Virus record (IMG/VR): IMGVR_UViG_3300049846_001037
Coordinates: 124,001 to 188,000 of that record
Length of the DNA: 64,000 bases
Origin: a virus
Direction: 5' to 3' (one strand)
Part shown: positions 42,436 through 50,268 of the stretch, piece by piece
How the letters are laid out: the number at the start of each line of letters is the position of its first letter
How positions within the stretch are numbered: the first letter of the stretch is position 1
Notes under the pieces: generated by a model
Database searches by the model: none
The model's input: only the letters and a program-made list of their open reading frames with translations
What the model was told of the DNA's origin: nothing
Translations under genes and position numbers: made by a program

Positions 42436-42774
42436 CTACTCCTCTTCCTCTTCTTCCTCAACCTGATCCAACGCATTGGATACCAACGGAAAGATGGTAT
42501 CCAATTTTTCTTTTGCGTCTTCCCCGTTAGAGTTGCTTGGGTCGGAAATGGTCTCAACCATGTCAACGACCTGAAAGAGCGCCTGATATCTGTCTACAAG
42601 TCCAGGCCGCTCTGCAAAGGCTACGTCAGTCACAGTTCTTCTCTTGATGTTGTTTGAATCTGCCCCTTCGTCTAACTCGTTGGCTATATAGTCATCAACC
42701 TTGGCAACCATGATGTCGGCTGGCAACTCAATGATGTACTCAACGACAACCTTTACCTCAGCCTTGTTTGACAT
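42436..42774 (-). CDS. Acidic hypothetical protein, 112 aa
   Basis: Not recognised. Ends in seven Glu and is acidic overall; the first 30 residues form beta-strand-like sequence. Acidic tails occur in DNA mimics and in chaperone-type proteins; no direct evidence here. Lies 8 bases after the gene at 42783. Confidence 0.7.
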   Translation of the reverse strand: MSNKAEVKVVVEYIIELPADIMVAKVDDYIANELDEGADSNNIKRRTVTDVAFAERPGLVDRYQALFQVVDMVETISDPSNSNGEDAKEKLDTIFPLVSNALDQVEEEEEEE

Positions 42775-42782
42775 TTGAACTC

Positions 42783-43538
42783 CTATTTGTTCAACGCTTT
42801 GATAGCTGCCCCTACTGCTGTGTCCAACTTTGTATGTAGCTCTGTCAAAGTGGAGAAGGTAAAACTTTTCTGATAACCCTTTCCGTCGCTGCCTTCGATG
42901 TCTGAAAACACGTATATCTCAGGCTTCTTGATGTCGAACTTCTTGTGGGTACTGGTTGGATTATAGTAATAAACCTTTACAATGAATGAGAAGTCCCAAC
43001 GAGTCTGGTAGTCTGATTCCAACTCAGAAAGATGCTCTGCCACTCTTGGAAGGTTCATTTGATACAAGTTGTGGTAGTCAATCTTATCATCGGGGACATC
43101 TTTCAATTCGCCAGGGAATGCTACCTTTACCTCTGCAATGGCATCCTTCGTGCACTCTGCCGATATTTCGCTCAACTTCTTATGTAGGCTTCCTGGGTAC
43201 TTACCAGAAGAAAGCATGTCGTTTGCGGTTGTATGTCCTATTAAACCAAAAGCGCCGTTGACGTGGGACCAGAATCCACTGCGGCTCTGCCACTCAAGTT
43301 CAAAGTTATCCTCGTTTATCTCGTCTTCATTGAAAAAGTCAGCCAAAGAACAGAAAGAATCAGCGTGTTGGTTTAAGACCGATTTGATGACAATAGCAAT
43401 ATTGGGATTGCTCTCTATGTCATCAAGAGGTAAGTCTCTTAGATTCTCCTTGTCCTGAGCAGCCTTCTCAGCAGCCTGCTGTTCTGCAAGCTCTTTATTG
43501 GTCGTCAAGAGGTCGGCTCTTCTGAATGAGATGATCAT
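42783..43538 (-). CDS. Protein with N-terminal SxRxADLL tag, 251 aa
   Basis: Start chosen at MIISFRRADLL (43538): GGAG is 5 bases before and the ATG overlaps the upstream stop (ATGA). After the tag comes a Gln/Ala/Lys-rich linker (to about residue 28), then a soluble alpha/beta domain. Not recognised. Its first 11 residues match those of the proteins at 43535-44122 and 44937-45332, although the bodies differ. Confidence 0.72.
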   Translation of the reverse strand: MIISFRRADLLTTNKELAEQQAAEKAAQDKENLRDLPLDDIESNPNIAIVIKSVLNQHADSFCSLADFFNEDEINEDNFELEWQSRSGFWSHVNGAFGLIGHTTANDMLSSGKYPGSLHKKLSEISAECTKDAIAEVKVAFPGELKDVPDDKIDYHNLYQMNLPRVAEHLSELESDYQTRWDFSFIVKVYYYNPTSTHKKFDIKKPEIYVFSDIEGSDGKGYQKSFTFSTLTELHTKLDTAVGAAIKALNK

Positions 43539-44122
43539 CGGGGCTCCAACCAATTCTCAGCTTCGTTAAGTACCACTGGATTTGACATGTTGTGGTCGGC
43601 TAAATCTGCCTCTTGTGACTTGACTACACTAACCTCGTAGCTGCCATCACCCCTAATAGCCTGAACAACGCCATCAAACTCTGTCCCAAAATACTTAAAC
43701 TTGACCTCGCTGCCTGCTGGGAACTTGGCATCCATAATCTTGTAGGTGGCATAGACAGCACCGGAGGGCAATACTCCGCCAGATAACTTTCCCTTGTAAT
43801 AATAGGGAGCCATAGAGTTCAGCGTGTTACCTACGGCATCTAGGGTATTCTTGTAAATGTTCCTCTCTCTAGCTGGAACTGGCATGGCATATTTGTTGGA
43901 GTCAACATCTACCTCTCCAACAGAATTGACAGTCCAAGACCTTTCTAGGTTAGCCATGATCGTAACAAGAAGGTGTTGCATAAATGCGCTAACCCTAGTG
44001 GTACTGATTTTTGAATCAACGCTATCACCCTCTGGACCATTGTAAATGACAAGCGTAAGACGGACCAATCTCTTGTCCTCATCTACCTTCTTTAAGAGGT
44101 CGGCTTGTCTGTAAGAAATCAT
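43535..44122 (-). CDS. Protein with N-terminal SxRxADLL tag, 195 aa
   Basis: Opens MISYRQADLLKKVDEDKR. The body shares weak points with the product of 44937-45332 (FMxxxL and NIYKN placed alike), so the two may be distant paralogues. The C-terminal part contains a beta-rich KFKYFGTEFDGVVQAIRGDGSYEVS, a Tudor/SH3-like pattern. Function unknown. Confidence 0.72.
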   Translation of the reverse strand: MISYRQADLLKKVDEDKRLVRLTLVIYNGPEGDSVDSKISTTRVSAFMQHLLVTIMANLERSWTVNSVGEVDVDSNKYAMPVPARERNIYKNTLDAVGNTLNSMAPYYYKGKLSGGVLPSGAVYATYKIMDAKFPAGSEVKFKYFGTEFDGVVQAIRGDGSYEVSVVKSQEADLADHNMSNPVVLNEAENWLEPR

Positions 44123-44940
44123 TGGGTGATGAACTCCGTCATGATGATCATGGTCTTATCGTTACGTCCTTGCATGGGCTCAATATTGACCATGATGAAA
44201 CTGCTCTTGTGTATCTGCTTGAATGATTCACAGACTCTCTTTATGACTTCATTATACTGCGAATTCACATCGTCGCCCAAGGCTTTCGTGTATAAGCCGT
44301 TGCCCTCTCGGTGCAGCCCATTCTCAACCAGCGCTATCTTGAAGCTGTTTGCCATGTCGTCATTGCGGAGGATATCATATATGTCAAAGTAAACAATGGA
44401 CTGCCAACCACCGTTGACAGACCTAGTGCCTCTTGTGGCATTGACATAGTACTCCTCATGCCTCTTGCTTATTTGTGATTCTACTGTTCTCATTTTTAGG
44501 TTTGCTTCTATTCCTCTGTCCTTAATTTCCTCTTCATCAAATTTGAAGTTCTGATTGCGCCTCAAGTCCCTGATGTCTATAGGGAAGTCATTGGGCTTAG
44601 TGCTGATCTCTCTGGTCAAGATGGCATCCCTTATGAGGTTGCCGCTGCGGTTGATATCGAAGACTACGTAAAATGATGGCGTGTGTATCCTGACCCAGTT
44701 TTGTTTTACCAACTCAAAGGATGGAGTCTCGCCCATACCCCTCTTGATGTCTGCCCTTATGGAGTCAGCGCTCGGCAAGTTATATCCCTTCTTCTGTAGC
44801 CACTCATAATGATCAAGCATCCACTCGGCATGAGTCATGTCGTTGACTGGATAGACGTTACCACTGGGATCGATCCAACCTGAATAGTTGACTCGACCCA
44901 TCGTGGGGTTGCCTAAGCTTCTGAGTGAGATTGTTATCAT
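44119..44940 (-). CDS. Hypothetical protein, 273 aa
   Basis: Not recognised. Opens MITISLRSLGNPTMGRVNYSGWID, then a segment MTHAEWMLDHYEWLQKKGY, and later a long charged helix (KMRTVESQISKRHEEYY). Coupled by 4-base overlaps to both neighbours, so it is part of the tagged-protein operon though its own N-terminus lacks the tag. Confidence 0.72.
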   Translation of the reverse strand: MITISLRSLGNPTMGRVNYSGWIDPSGNVYPVNDMTHAEWMLDHYEWLQKKGYNLPSADSIRADIKRGMGETPSFELVKQNWVRIHTPSFYVVFDINRSGNLIRDAILTREISTKPNDFPIDIRDLRRNQNFKFDEEEIKDRGIEANLKMRTVESQISKRHEEYYVNATRGTRSVNGGWQSIVYFDIYDILRNDDMANSFKIALVENGLHREGNGLYTKALGDDVNSQYNEVIKRVCESFKQIHKSSFIMVNIEPMQGRNDKTMIIMTEFITQ

Positions 44941-45332
44941 GCCTTTGAGAATGTAAAAAGAATGGATTTGTCTACGTTGGAAACTTCCATTGTTGCATCT
45001 CCGAACCCCAATCTTGCGGCAATACCACTAACAAGACCCTGGGCGTACTTTCGTCCTCTTTCTAGGTCGTAAGATGGAAAGTTCTTGTAGATGTTATTGG
45101 CTGAACTCTGGGGTATCTCGAACTTATTGAACGCAAGGATATCTCTCATGAAATCTGACATCCCTTGATTGACAAACTCTGGATAATTACCCATCCATTT
45201 GCCGTCAACAATCTGCGCCACCTCTGGCCTAAAGGCTATCTGCACACCCTTATCACCTTCGACAAAGCCAATGATGCCGTAAGTCTTGGGATTTAAGCTT
45301 TCTAAAAGATCGGCGTGGCGGGATGATAGCAT
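44937..45332 (-). CDS. Protein with N-terminal SxRxADLL tag, 131 aa
   Basis: Opens MLSSRHADLLESLNPKTYG. Soluble alpha/beta body of 115 residues, not recognised. First gene of the operon 42436-45332. No ribosome site is seen: the TATCAT box of the upstream motif ends 5 bases before the ATG, so the message may be leaderless. Confidence 0.72.
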   Translation of the reverse strand: MLSSRHADLLESLNPKTYGIIGFVEGDKGVQIAFRPEVAQIVDGKWMGNYPEFVNQGMSDFMRDILAFNKFEIPQSSANNIYKNFPSYDLERGRKYAQGLVSGIAARLGFGDATMEVSNVDKSILFTFSKA

Positions 45333-45336
45333 GGTT

Positions 45337-45360
45337 ATGATACTACTTTTTTATAAAAAA
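45337..45360 (-). promoter_or_regulatory. Class-two promoter merged with the terminator T-run
   Basis: Minus strand: CTTTTTT, ATAAAAAAGTAG, TATCAT, AACC, ATG. The T-run that ends the preceding terminator is also the T-run of the promoter motif, so the two signals are fused. Confidence 0.6.
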
Positions 45361-45382
45361 GCCCCACCTATTTCGGTGAGGC
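45355..45382 (-). terminator. Terminator after 45409-45603
   Basis: Stem GCCTCACC/GGTGGGGC with GAAATA loop, then TTTTTT on the minus strand. Confidence 0.82.
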
Positions 45383-45408
45383 TTCTTCATTCAATGATAT
45401 TGTTATAC

Positions 45409-45603
45409 TTACTTGCGTTTGAGGGCTACCCAGATAATCCCTAGCACCAGCAGGAAAAGCAGCCCATACATCAAACCAAAGGTCAGCTTAGAAAAGACGA
45501 CCATGACCATGTAATAGAAAGTATGCGCAATTGTTCCAATGCCGTAACCTACGATGGCTACCAACAAGAACGAAGCAATGATCCATCCCGCCAACTTGTT
45601 CAT
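45409..45603 (-). CDS. Small two-helix membrane protein, 64 aa
   Basis: Membrane helices at about residues 5-30 and 38-60; very short polar ends. Function unknown. The start overlaps the upstream stop by 4 bases. Last gene of the long operon that begins near 55.3 kb. Confidence 0.7.
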   Translation of the reverse strand: MNKLAGWIIASFLLVAIVGYGIGTIAHTFYYMVMVVFSKLTFGLMYGLLFLLVLGIIWVALKRK

Positions 45604-46007
45604 TTAGGATCTCCCAGTAGCAACCTGCGTATCTTTCCTTCACCTACATGATCAAACCCAGTTCCCTCACAGTAGGGACAGGGGTCTCCAATCTTCTTCT
45701 TTGACCCACCATAACCATCACAAGTCTTACACTTCCACTGCTCAACCATGTAAAGGATGTTGGAGCCTACGTTTGTTCCCAGCCATTGAATGACCGTGTT
45801 GGCAACGAACAAGTCTCTCTTGGTGACAGGTCCACGAAATGGTCTGCCCCCATCGCCATTGGTCAGAAGAGCAACAAGAGTCTGATGTCCTCTGTTGAAC
45901 TCAAATGACTTTGCGAACAACCTCTCACGTCCGCTGTGTATCTGCTGCAGCCGGTGAGCATCGTTACCCTGATAGGCTTTCTTGACTTTGATGGTCGTAG
46001 GCTTCAC
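45600..46007 (-). CDS. Protein with DnaJ-type CxxCxGxG zinc repeats, 135 aa
   Basis: Two repeats, CKTCDGYG (about 93-100) and CPYCEGTG (about 109-116), form a zinc centre like half of the DnaJ cysteine-rich domain. The N-terminal 85 residues are basic and contain SGRERLFAKSFEFNRGHQ. No J domain. May bind unfolded protein or nucleic acid. Confidence 0.74.
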   Translation of the reverse strand: MKPTTIKVKKAYQGNDAHRLQQIHSGRERLFAKSFEFNRGHQTLVALLTNGDGGRPFRGPVTKRDLFVANTVIQWLGTNVGSNILYMVEQWKCKTCDGYGGSKKKIGDPCPYCEGTGFDHVGEGKIRRLLLGDPK

Positions 46008-46222
46008 TTCTTCCCCTTAAACTTCTTGCATGCTTCTATCTCGCCGTCTTCCAATGCGGCGAAGCAAGGAACGCATTGCCACATCTTCTCTGATTCGAAA
46101 TATCTCAGGAAGCCAACCTTCTTGCCGTACTTGCAGGGGTAAATCTTAGCCGTGTCCATGACCTCTGCCGTTGGCGTTACAGCCTGCAATGAGACACACA
46201 AAAATAGGGCTTTGAGTATCAC
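46004..46222 (-). CDS. Small exported protein, 72 aa
   Basis: Hydrophobic N-terminus MILKALFLCVSLQAVTPTAE looks like a signal peptide. The mature part has Cys at about 30, 50, 53 and 65, which could form two disulfide bonds outside the cytoplasm. Basic tail. Function unknown. Confidence 0.65.
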   Translation of the reverse strand: MILKALFLCVSLQAVTPTAEVMDTAKIYPCKYGKKVGFLRYFESEKMWQCVPCFAALEDGEIEACKKFKGKK

Positions 46223-46228
46223 GACAAC

Positions 46229-46621
46229 CTAGAAGTGATAGATGATACAGGTAAGCCCACCCAAAGCACCAAAGACCATATCCTCGGTTTTGATGTTGCT
46301 CTGGTTCTTTTCGGCATAGTAAGCCGACACAGCAGTTCCTCCCGCCATACCCAAGAGGAGTTTGCCGATCAAGTACTTGGTTGCCCTGCCATCATTCCAC
46401 ATGCGGTAGGATTGCTCATCTCCCACCCAAACCGAGACCAACTTGGCTGTGGTTATTTCGCTTTGTCCAGACATGCCAAGGTAAACATCGTAGAGGGTTG
46501 CGCTTGCATAGCCAGACACGTATGCCCAACCAATGTTTGCGTCATCCCATTTTACGGAGATGTCGGTTGCCGAAAGGTTGGACGAGAAAAGAAGTAGAAA
46601 CCCTAAGACCCATGCTTTCAT
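46229..46621 (-). CDS. Exported protein with signal peptide, 130 aa
   Basis: Start chosen at MKAWVLGFLLLFSSNLSA (46621), overlapping the upstream stop by 4 bases. The signal peptide probably ends after NLSA. The mature part is about 110 residues with a hydrophobic stretch near 80-100 and a second at the end. Function unknown. Confidence 0.68.
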   Translation of the reverse strand: MKAWVLGFLLLFSSNLSATDISVKWDDANIGWAYVSGYASATLYDVYLGMSGQSEITTAKLVSVWVGDEQSYRMWNDGRATKYLIGKLLLGMAGGTAVSAYYAEKNQSNIKTEDMVFGALGGLTCIIYHF

Positions 46622-46905
46622 CTCACAGCCTCTTCCTCTTTCCGCATCCAATGATCAAAAGCCTCAAGGGAAGCCTCAAGCAGTTCTTCCTTGAGTTCTG
46701 CGGTGGCATAGAAGTAGTCGAAGCCAATGACTGGATGCTTGGGGAAACAGAGGTTGGGTCTCTGCTTGCCACGCATGAGGGCAACGCTGTTGAAGCCCAG
46801 TCGGCCCAACTCGTTCTCATAGGCTCCACTGATGAAGCCAATGATGTTCTCGTTGATGTTGGAGTCTTCGGGTATCGGATGAAACTTTATATTCACAAAA
46901 CCCAT
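46618..46905 (-). CDS. Hypothetical protein, 95 aa
   Basis: Start chosen at MGFVNIKFHP (46905), with AGGGG 9 bases before; the longer frame starts at a TTG. Soluble, acidic C-terminal helix with ATAELKEELLEASLEAFDHW. Not recognised. Confidence 0.66.
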   Translation of the reverse strand: MGFVNIKFHPIPEDSNINENIIGFISGAYENELGRLGFNSVALMRGKQRPNLCFPKHPVIGFDYFYATAELKEELLEASLEAFDHWMRKEEEAVR

Positions 46906-46915
46906 GATATCACCC

Positions 46916-47524
46916 CTATTCAAAAGTAATCGCAGCGCCGAAAATCATCGTGGTTAGAGATATTCCAAGGACCACTATTGCTCCTAAGACTCCAAGGAAA
47001 ATGCTTTTATCTAGCTTAAAGCACTCCTTGAAGACCATCAACATCTCATGGGCTTCATCTTGCTCTTGCCCAGTGATCTGTTGGATGGCTGTCTGGTAAG
47101 CCAAACTGTTCTCGTCCATGTCCTGTATCTTGACCAATCTTTCCTCAAGCGACTTCAATGCCTCAAGGTTCTTCTCAAAATCAAGGTCTGGAGTCTTAAG
47201 CCAAATGGCGGACGAGGGAGCAAACTTGTCCTTGTTCTCAGACAACTTACTGTAAAAGGTATGAATGTATTCGCTCTTGGCCTTGATGGTTGATGACTTA
47301 ACGCCCAGATCCCAGAAACTCTTGTAGTCACGCTTGTATTCGAAGGATACCATCACGGCGGCTATGCAAAAGTAAGTAAAGCAAATGAGACCAGTGACCA
47401 TTGCTATGGCTCCCGCAGTGCCACCCTCGGTTCGTCCATAATTGTCTCTGCGATATGCTGCGATAACAAAAAAGACAAATGATATTGGAAGCAGGATTGA
47501 TAGTGTGATTGTCAAAGCGTCCAT
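46916..47524 (-). CDS. Membrane protein, 202 aa
   Basis: Start chosen at MDALTITLSI (47524) with GGGAG upstream. Membrane helices at about residues 3-23, 38-60 and 178-202; a charged helical segment (about 70-175) lies between, with FEKNLEALKSLEERLVKIQD coiled-coil-like. Function unknown. Confidence 0.7.
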   Translation of the reverse strand: MDALTITLSILLPISFVFFVIAAYRRDNYGRTEGGTAGAIAMVTGLICFTYFCIAAVMVSFEYKRDYKSFWDLGVKSSTIKAKSEYIHTFYSKLSENKDKFAPSSAIWLKTPDLDFEKNLEALKSLEERLVKIQDMDENSLAYQTAIQQITGQEQDEAHEMLMVFKECFKLDKSIFLGVLGAIVVLGISLTTMIFGAAITFE

Positions 47525-47525
47525 C

Positions 47526-47684
47526 TTATTCTCCCTGTTGTTTGTGACCCTCACGGGCCAACCTGACTAACTCGATCATTTCTTGATGCGAAATGTCACT
47601 GCCGCCGCCGTCAGAGTCGCCCACCGAATAGAAGGCGTTGACAGCCACAGCTCTCCAAATCTCGTTAAGCCTCTCGTCCGTCAT
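47526..47684 (-). CDS. Small acidic protein, 52 aa
   Basis: Read directly from the DNA. Opens MTDERLNEIWRAVAVNAF, has a Gly/Asp/Ser linker, then a second helix MIELVRLAREG, ending HKQQGE. GGAGG is 6 bases before the ATG, and a TTGACA promoter (47703-47731) lies just upstream. Its stop is 1 base before the next gene's ATG. Confidence 0.72.
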   Translation of the reverse strand: MTDERLNEIWRAVAVNAFYSVGDSDGGGSDISHQEMIELVRLAREGHKQQGE

Positions 47685-47702
47685 CTCAAATCCTCCCCAA
47701 AG

Positions 47703-47731
47703 ATGCTATCAACATGCCCTAATGCTGTCAA
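47703..47731 (-). promoter_or_regulatory. Sigma-70-type promoter inside the small-gene operon
   Basis: Minus strand: TTGACA, 17 bases, TAGCAT, about 18 bases before the 52-aa gene. Confidence 0.72.
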
Positions 47732-47755
47732 TCGGAATCTGACGAGTAAGTATAA

Positions 47756-48226
47756 CTACTTACCCCAGATGTGTCTCCACAAACCTCGGAAGTTCCTATA
47801 AAAACCGATGTCAGTTACAAAGTCACTGTAAAAGTCTTTGAAGTAAACCAGCAGGATGACTGGACCAAGAAGAGATGCAAGCAACCCCAAAACCAATCTT
47901 GTTACCACTGAGAAATTACGAGACTCCTCCCACCCAGCAATAAAAGCTGCGGGAAAAGAAACAAGCAGCATTAGGGCATAGCAAGAAACAACCCAAACCA
48001 AAAAGACCGGCACCATCACCAAGAGCAATGCGGCAGAGATAGACCATTGAAAGAATTTCGGATACCTTGGTTGAGTCTGTATTACCCCGAACTCTCTGTT
48101 GGGTGTGGCTTCTGCTGCTACCGCTGTCTCAAAGAGGATCTTATGAGAAAAGCTACCAGCCTCCTGCATCTTTTTAACAGGACGCATGACCTTCTTGATG
48201 CCTTTGATGAAATCATTTCTTCTCAT
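47756..48226 (-). CDS. Membrane protein, 156 aa
   Basis: Start chosen at MRRNDFIKGIKK (48226). Two hydrophobic hairpins, about residues 65-105 and 118-138, give three or four membrane helices. The N-terminal 60 residues are basic and soluble. Function unknown. Confidence 0.68.
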   Translation of the reverse strand: MRRNDFIKGIKKVMRPVKKMQEAGSFSHKILFETAVAAEATPNREFGVIQTQPRYPKFFQWSISAALLLVMVPVFLVWVVSCYALMLLVSFPAAFIAGWEESRNFSVVTRLVLGLLASLLGPVILLVYFKDFYSDFVTDIGFYRNFRGLWRHIWGK

Positions 48227-48578
48227 CGATGATCTCATATCGAGGCTCAAAACCCTTACGGGTCAATTGAGCATTCAATTCCTTGGCCGTCTTGTTATAT
48301 TGGTCTGTGTAAATGGGAGGACATCCCTTGAGAGCCCTTTGGTGACTCATGTTCCTAAGCCATCTGTCTGGATTAGCGGCATCTGAACAAGGCATACAGA
48401 AGCCCATGAACTGAGGCTCATATCCATCCTGCACCTTTTTCTCGTAATCCACATAGCCGCAAGGAACGCAGGGAGCAATGGAGCCCTTGTAGACCATCGT
48501 TCCTGTGGCCAACAGCAACGCCGCCAGAAATCCCCACAAGGCAACGACCCCAACGATCTCTTTTGTTTTCTTGGTCAT
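48213..48578 (-). CDS. Membrane-anchored protein with CxxC pairs, 121 aa
   Basis: One N-terminal membrane helix (about 8-28), then CVPC (about 37-40) and CMPC (about 61-64) and another Cys near 86. The CxxC motifs could bind metal or act as thiol redox sites in the periplasm. Function unknown. Confidence 0.7.
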   Translation of the reverse strand: MTKKTKEIVGVVALWGFLAALLLATGTMVYKGSIAPCVPCGYVDYEKKVQDGYEPQFMGFCMPCSDAANPDRWLRNMSHQRALKGCPPIYTDQYNKTAKELNAQLTRKGFEPRYEIIDEKK

Positions 48579-48859
48579 ATCTCCCCCGTCTTAACGAACT
48601 TCTGCAGAACAGGCAACAACATCTTTACCTGCTCCTGATTGAGATGCATAGCTCCGTAGTCCACTATCTTGTTGGCGTTCATACCCATTTGAGGTCCAGT
48701 CTCAGTGACGCCAATCCATATAGCGGCCTGAGTAGCCAGAGAAGATGGCTGCAAGATGCACCGCTTCTCATAGCGGTCAATGAACGTGTAATAAGTGCCA
48801 CCCGTGCTGTCCTTCTTCTTTTTCAGCGTTGCCTTTGGCGGCTTATGCAGGGCTCCCAT
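48575..48859 (-). CDS. Hypothetical protein, 94 aa
   Basis: Not recognised. Basic first 20 residues, then YTFIDRYEKRCILQPSSLATQ and a helical end. Soluble. Overlaps neighbours on both sides. Confidence 0.7.
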   Translation of the reverse strand: MGALHKPPKATLKKKKDSTGGTYYTFIDRYEKRCILQPSSLATQAAIWIGVTETGPQMGMNANKIVDYGAMHLNQEQVKMLLPVLQKFVKTGEI

Positions 48860-49112
48860 CTTCTCTCCTTTTTCTGATCAATCTTCCCATGAATCGCCGG
48901 TCCACCTGTAGGGCTCCAGCCTCTATGGCCTTCTTCTTGTATTCTTGGCTAACGTCAAAGTGTTCCTTTGGCGTTCCTGCATACTGCAACCACTTCCTGC
49001 TCAAACCTATCTTGTCAGCCATCGCCAACAACTCTTCGGAAGTGTCGGCTAACATGTGGCTCATGATCATCCGACCATACTTAGCCTTCATGTCGTCTAC
49101 ATAGACAGCCAT
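48843..49112 (-). CDS. DUF4031-type protein, 89 aa
   Basis: MAVYVDDMKAKYGRMIMSHM, ELLAMADKIGLSRKWLQ and YKKKAIEAGAL match the DUF4031 family as I know it: small alpha/beta proteins common in phages and bacteria, function unknown. Length typical. Confidence 0.78.
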   Translation of the reverse strand: MAVYVDDMKAKYGRMIMSHMLADTSEELLAMADKIGLSRKWLQYAGTPKEHFDVSQEYKKKAIEAGALQVDRRFMGRLIRKRREDGSPA

Positions 49113-49441
49113 TACTTTGCCGTTGAACTGACAGCCTCAGGTGTAGCTATGGCCGTGGGCGTGAAGGTCGGCTGAGGCGTAGATGTGGGTCGGGGTGTGG
49201 GCTCGTATTTCACAACCGCCTGACAGACCTGCCTTCTGTGATAGATGGTGAATCCGTCTTTTTTGTCAAAGGTAGAAACACTCACCGAGCCGAAAGGTTG
49301 CCAGCCCGCCTTGATCATTTCATTGGTCTCTGTCGTCACGGATTCTTCATCCCAGCCACAGACAGCCTTGTAGGCGGTTATCTTCTCAGCCAGTAGCGGT
49401 GCAGCCACAGCAAGAATCAAGAACAAGATAGCCTTTTTCAT
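49112..49441 (-). CDS. Exported protein with Pro/Thr-rich tail, 109 aa
   Basis: Signal peptide MKKAILFLILAVAAPLLA with likely cleavage after it. The mature domain (about 60 residues) has two Cys that may form a disulfide. The last 30 residues are Thr-Pro repeats (PTPRPTSTPQPTFTPT), like a linker crossing the cell envelope. Function unknown. Confidence 0.72.
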   Translation of the reverse strand: MKKAILFLILAVAAPLLAEKITAYKAVCGWDEESVTTETNEMIKAGWQPFGSVSVSTFDKKDGFTIYHRRQVCQAVVKYEPTPRPTSTPQPTFTPTAIATPEAVSSTAK

Positions 49442-49747
49442 TTACGCCTCCTTGATGATGATGAGACTGTCATCGCTCCAACCATGCATGAGGTTGGCAT
49501 TGAAGAGGGCAGCATATTCCCCATCTCTCCTGCGCTGACCCTTCTTCCACGCCAGCGAATAGAGGGGCGTTCCATCGCAATCCCTGTCGTGGGAAGCAAT
49601 GTAGCCCCTGACACCATGACTGTCGTGGTAGTCACAGTTGACCTCAACCAGAGTATCCAGAGGAATCTTGTGCTTGATCTCCAGATTGTTCTGCCTGACG
49701 GTCTTGCCATTGGCTTCAACAACATCGCTGATGCTCATGACTCTCAT
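49442..49747 (-). CDS. Hypothetical protein, 101 aa
   Basis: Not recognised. The ATG at 49747 overlaps the upstream stop (ATGA). Soluble; beta-rich middle (EVNCDYHDSHGVRGYIASHD) with Asp/His clusters that could bind metal. Confidence 0.7.
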   Translation of the reverse strand: MRVMSISDVVEANGKTVRQNNLEIKHKIPLDTLVEVNCDYHDSHGVRGYIASHDRDCDGTPLYSLAWKKGQRRRDGEYAALFNANLMHGWSDDSLIIIKEA

Positions 49748-50079
49748 TTGCCACGCTCCAAAAAGAACAGGGAAGTACCTGGGTCTTCTATGCCCTTGCG
49801 GAGAAGTCTCATCTTATAGACCTCATCCTCTATCTCTAACCATGCATTCCAGTAAACCAGCCTGACACCTGACTCTCTCAACTCAATGGTGTGACCATAG
49901 AGACGAGACTCTTTGAAGCCACAGATTTCCTTCATGTGTTCAAGCTCTTTACCTTCTAAGCCCTGCAGCGTCTTACGGATGTGCTGCTTCATCAGCCGCC
50001 GATACCATCTCAGGGCTACGAACTGCTCTATCTTATAGAGAGCAATCCTGTAATAGAAGGCAATCTTGCTTAGACGCAT
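49744..50079 (-). CDS. Basic hypothetical protein, 111 aa
   Basis: Start chosen at MRLSKIAFYY (50079); an in-frame GTG at 50163 would add 28 Ala/Val-rich residues and is possible. Strongly basic and helical, Tyr- and Arg-rich, may bind nucleic acid or membranes. See the possible frameshift just upstream. Confidence 0.62.
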   Translation of the reverse strand: MRLSKIAFYYRIALYKIEQFVALRWYRRLMKQHIRKTLQGLEGKELEHMKEICGFKESRLYGHTIELRESGVRLVYWNAWLEIEDEVYKMRLLRKGIEDPGTSLFFLERGK

Positions 50080-50165
50080 GTCAGTAGCTAGCTCTGCTGC
50101 TTCGCCCTCTGCGACCCTCACCATAAGCCCCACCGCCATAGGTGCGACGGCGCTGACTCTCACTG

Positions 50166-50261
50166 CTAGTGGGAGTTGGAGTGGCCTCCCTCTTTTCCTT
50201 CTCTACCTGACCAGGGCTCTTGAGATAGGGGTCAGGCTTCTTGCCCAATCGCTTTTCCATC
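50166..50261 (-). CDS. Short gene, 31 aa, perhaps interrupted by a one-base shift
   Basis: GGAG precedes the ATG at 50261. The frame gives 31 aa and stops at 50166. If one base is removed at the CAAAG near 50220, the frame instead runs on for 59 aa, Lys/Glu- and then Arg/Gly-rich, and stops at 50081, one base before the ATG at 50079, the usual spacing here. So this may be a broken gene, a sequence error or programmed shift. Confidence 0.45.
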
Positions 50262-50268
50262 TCATCTC

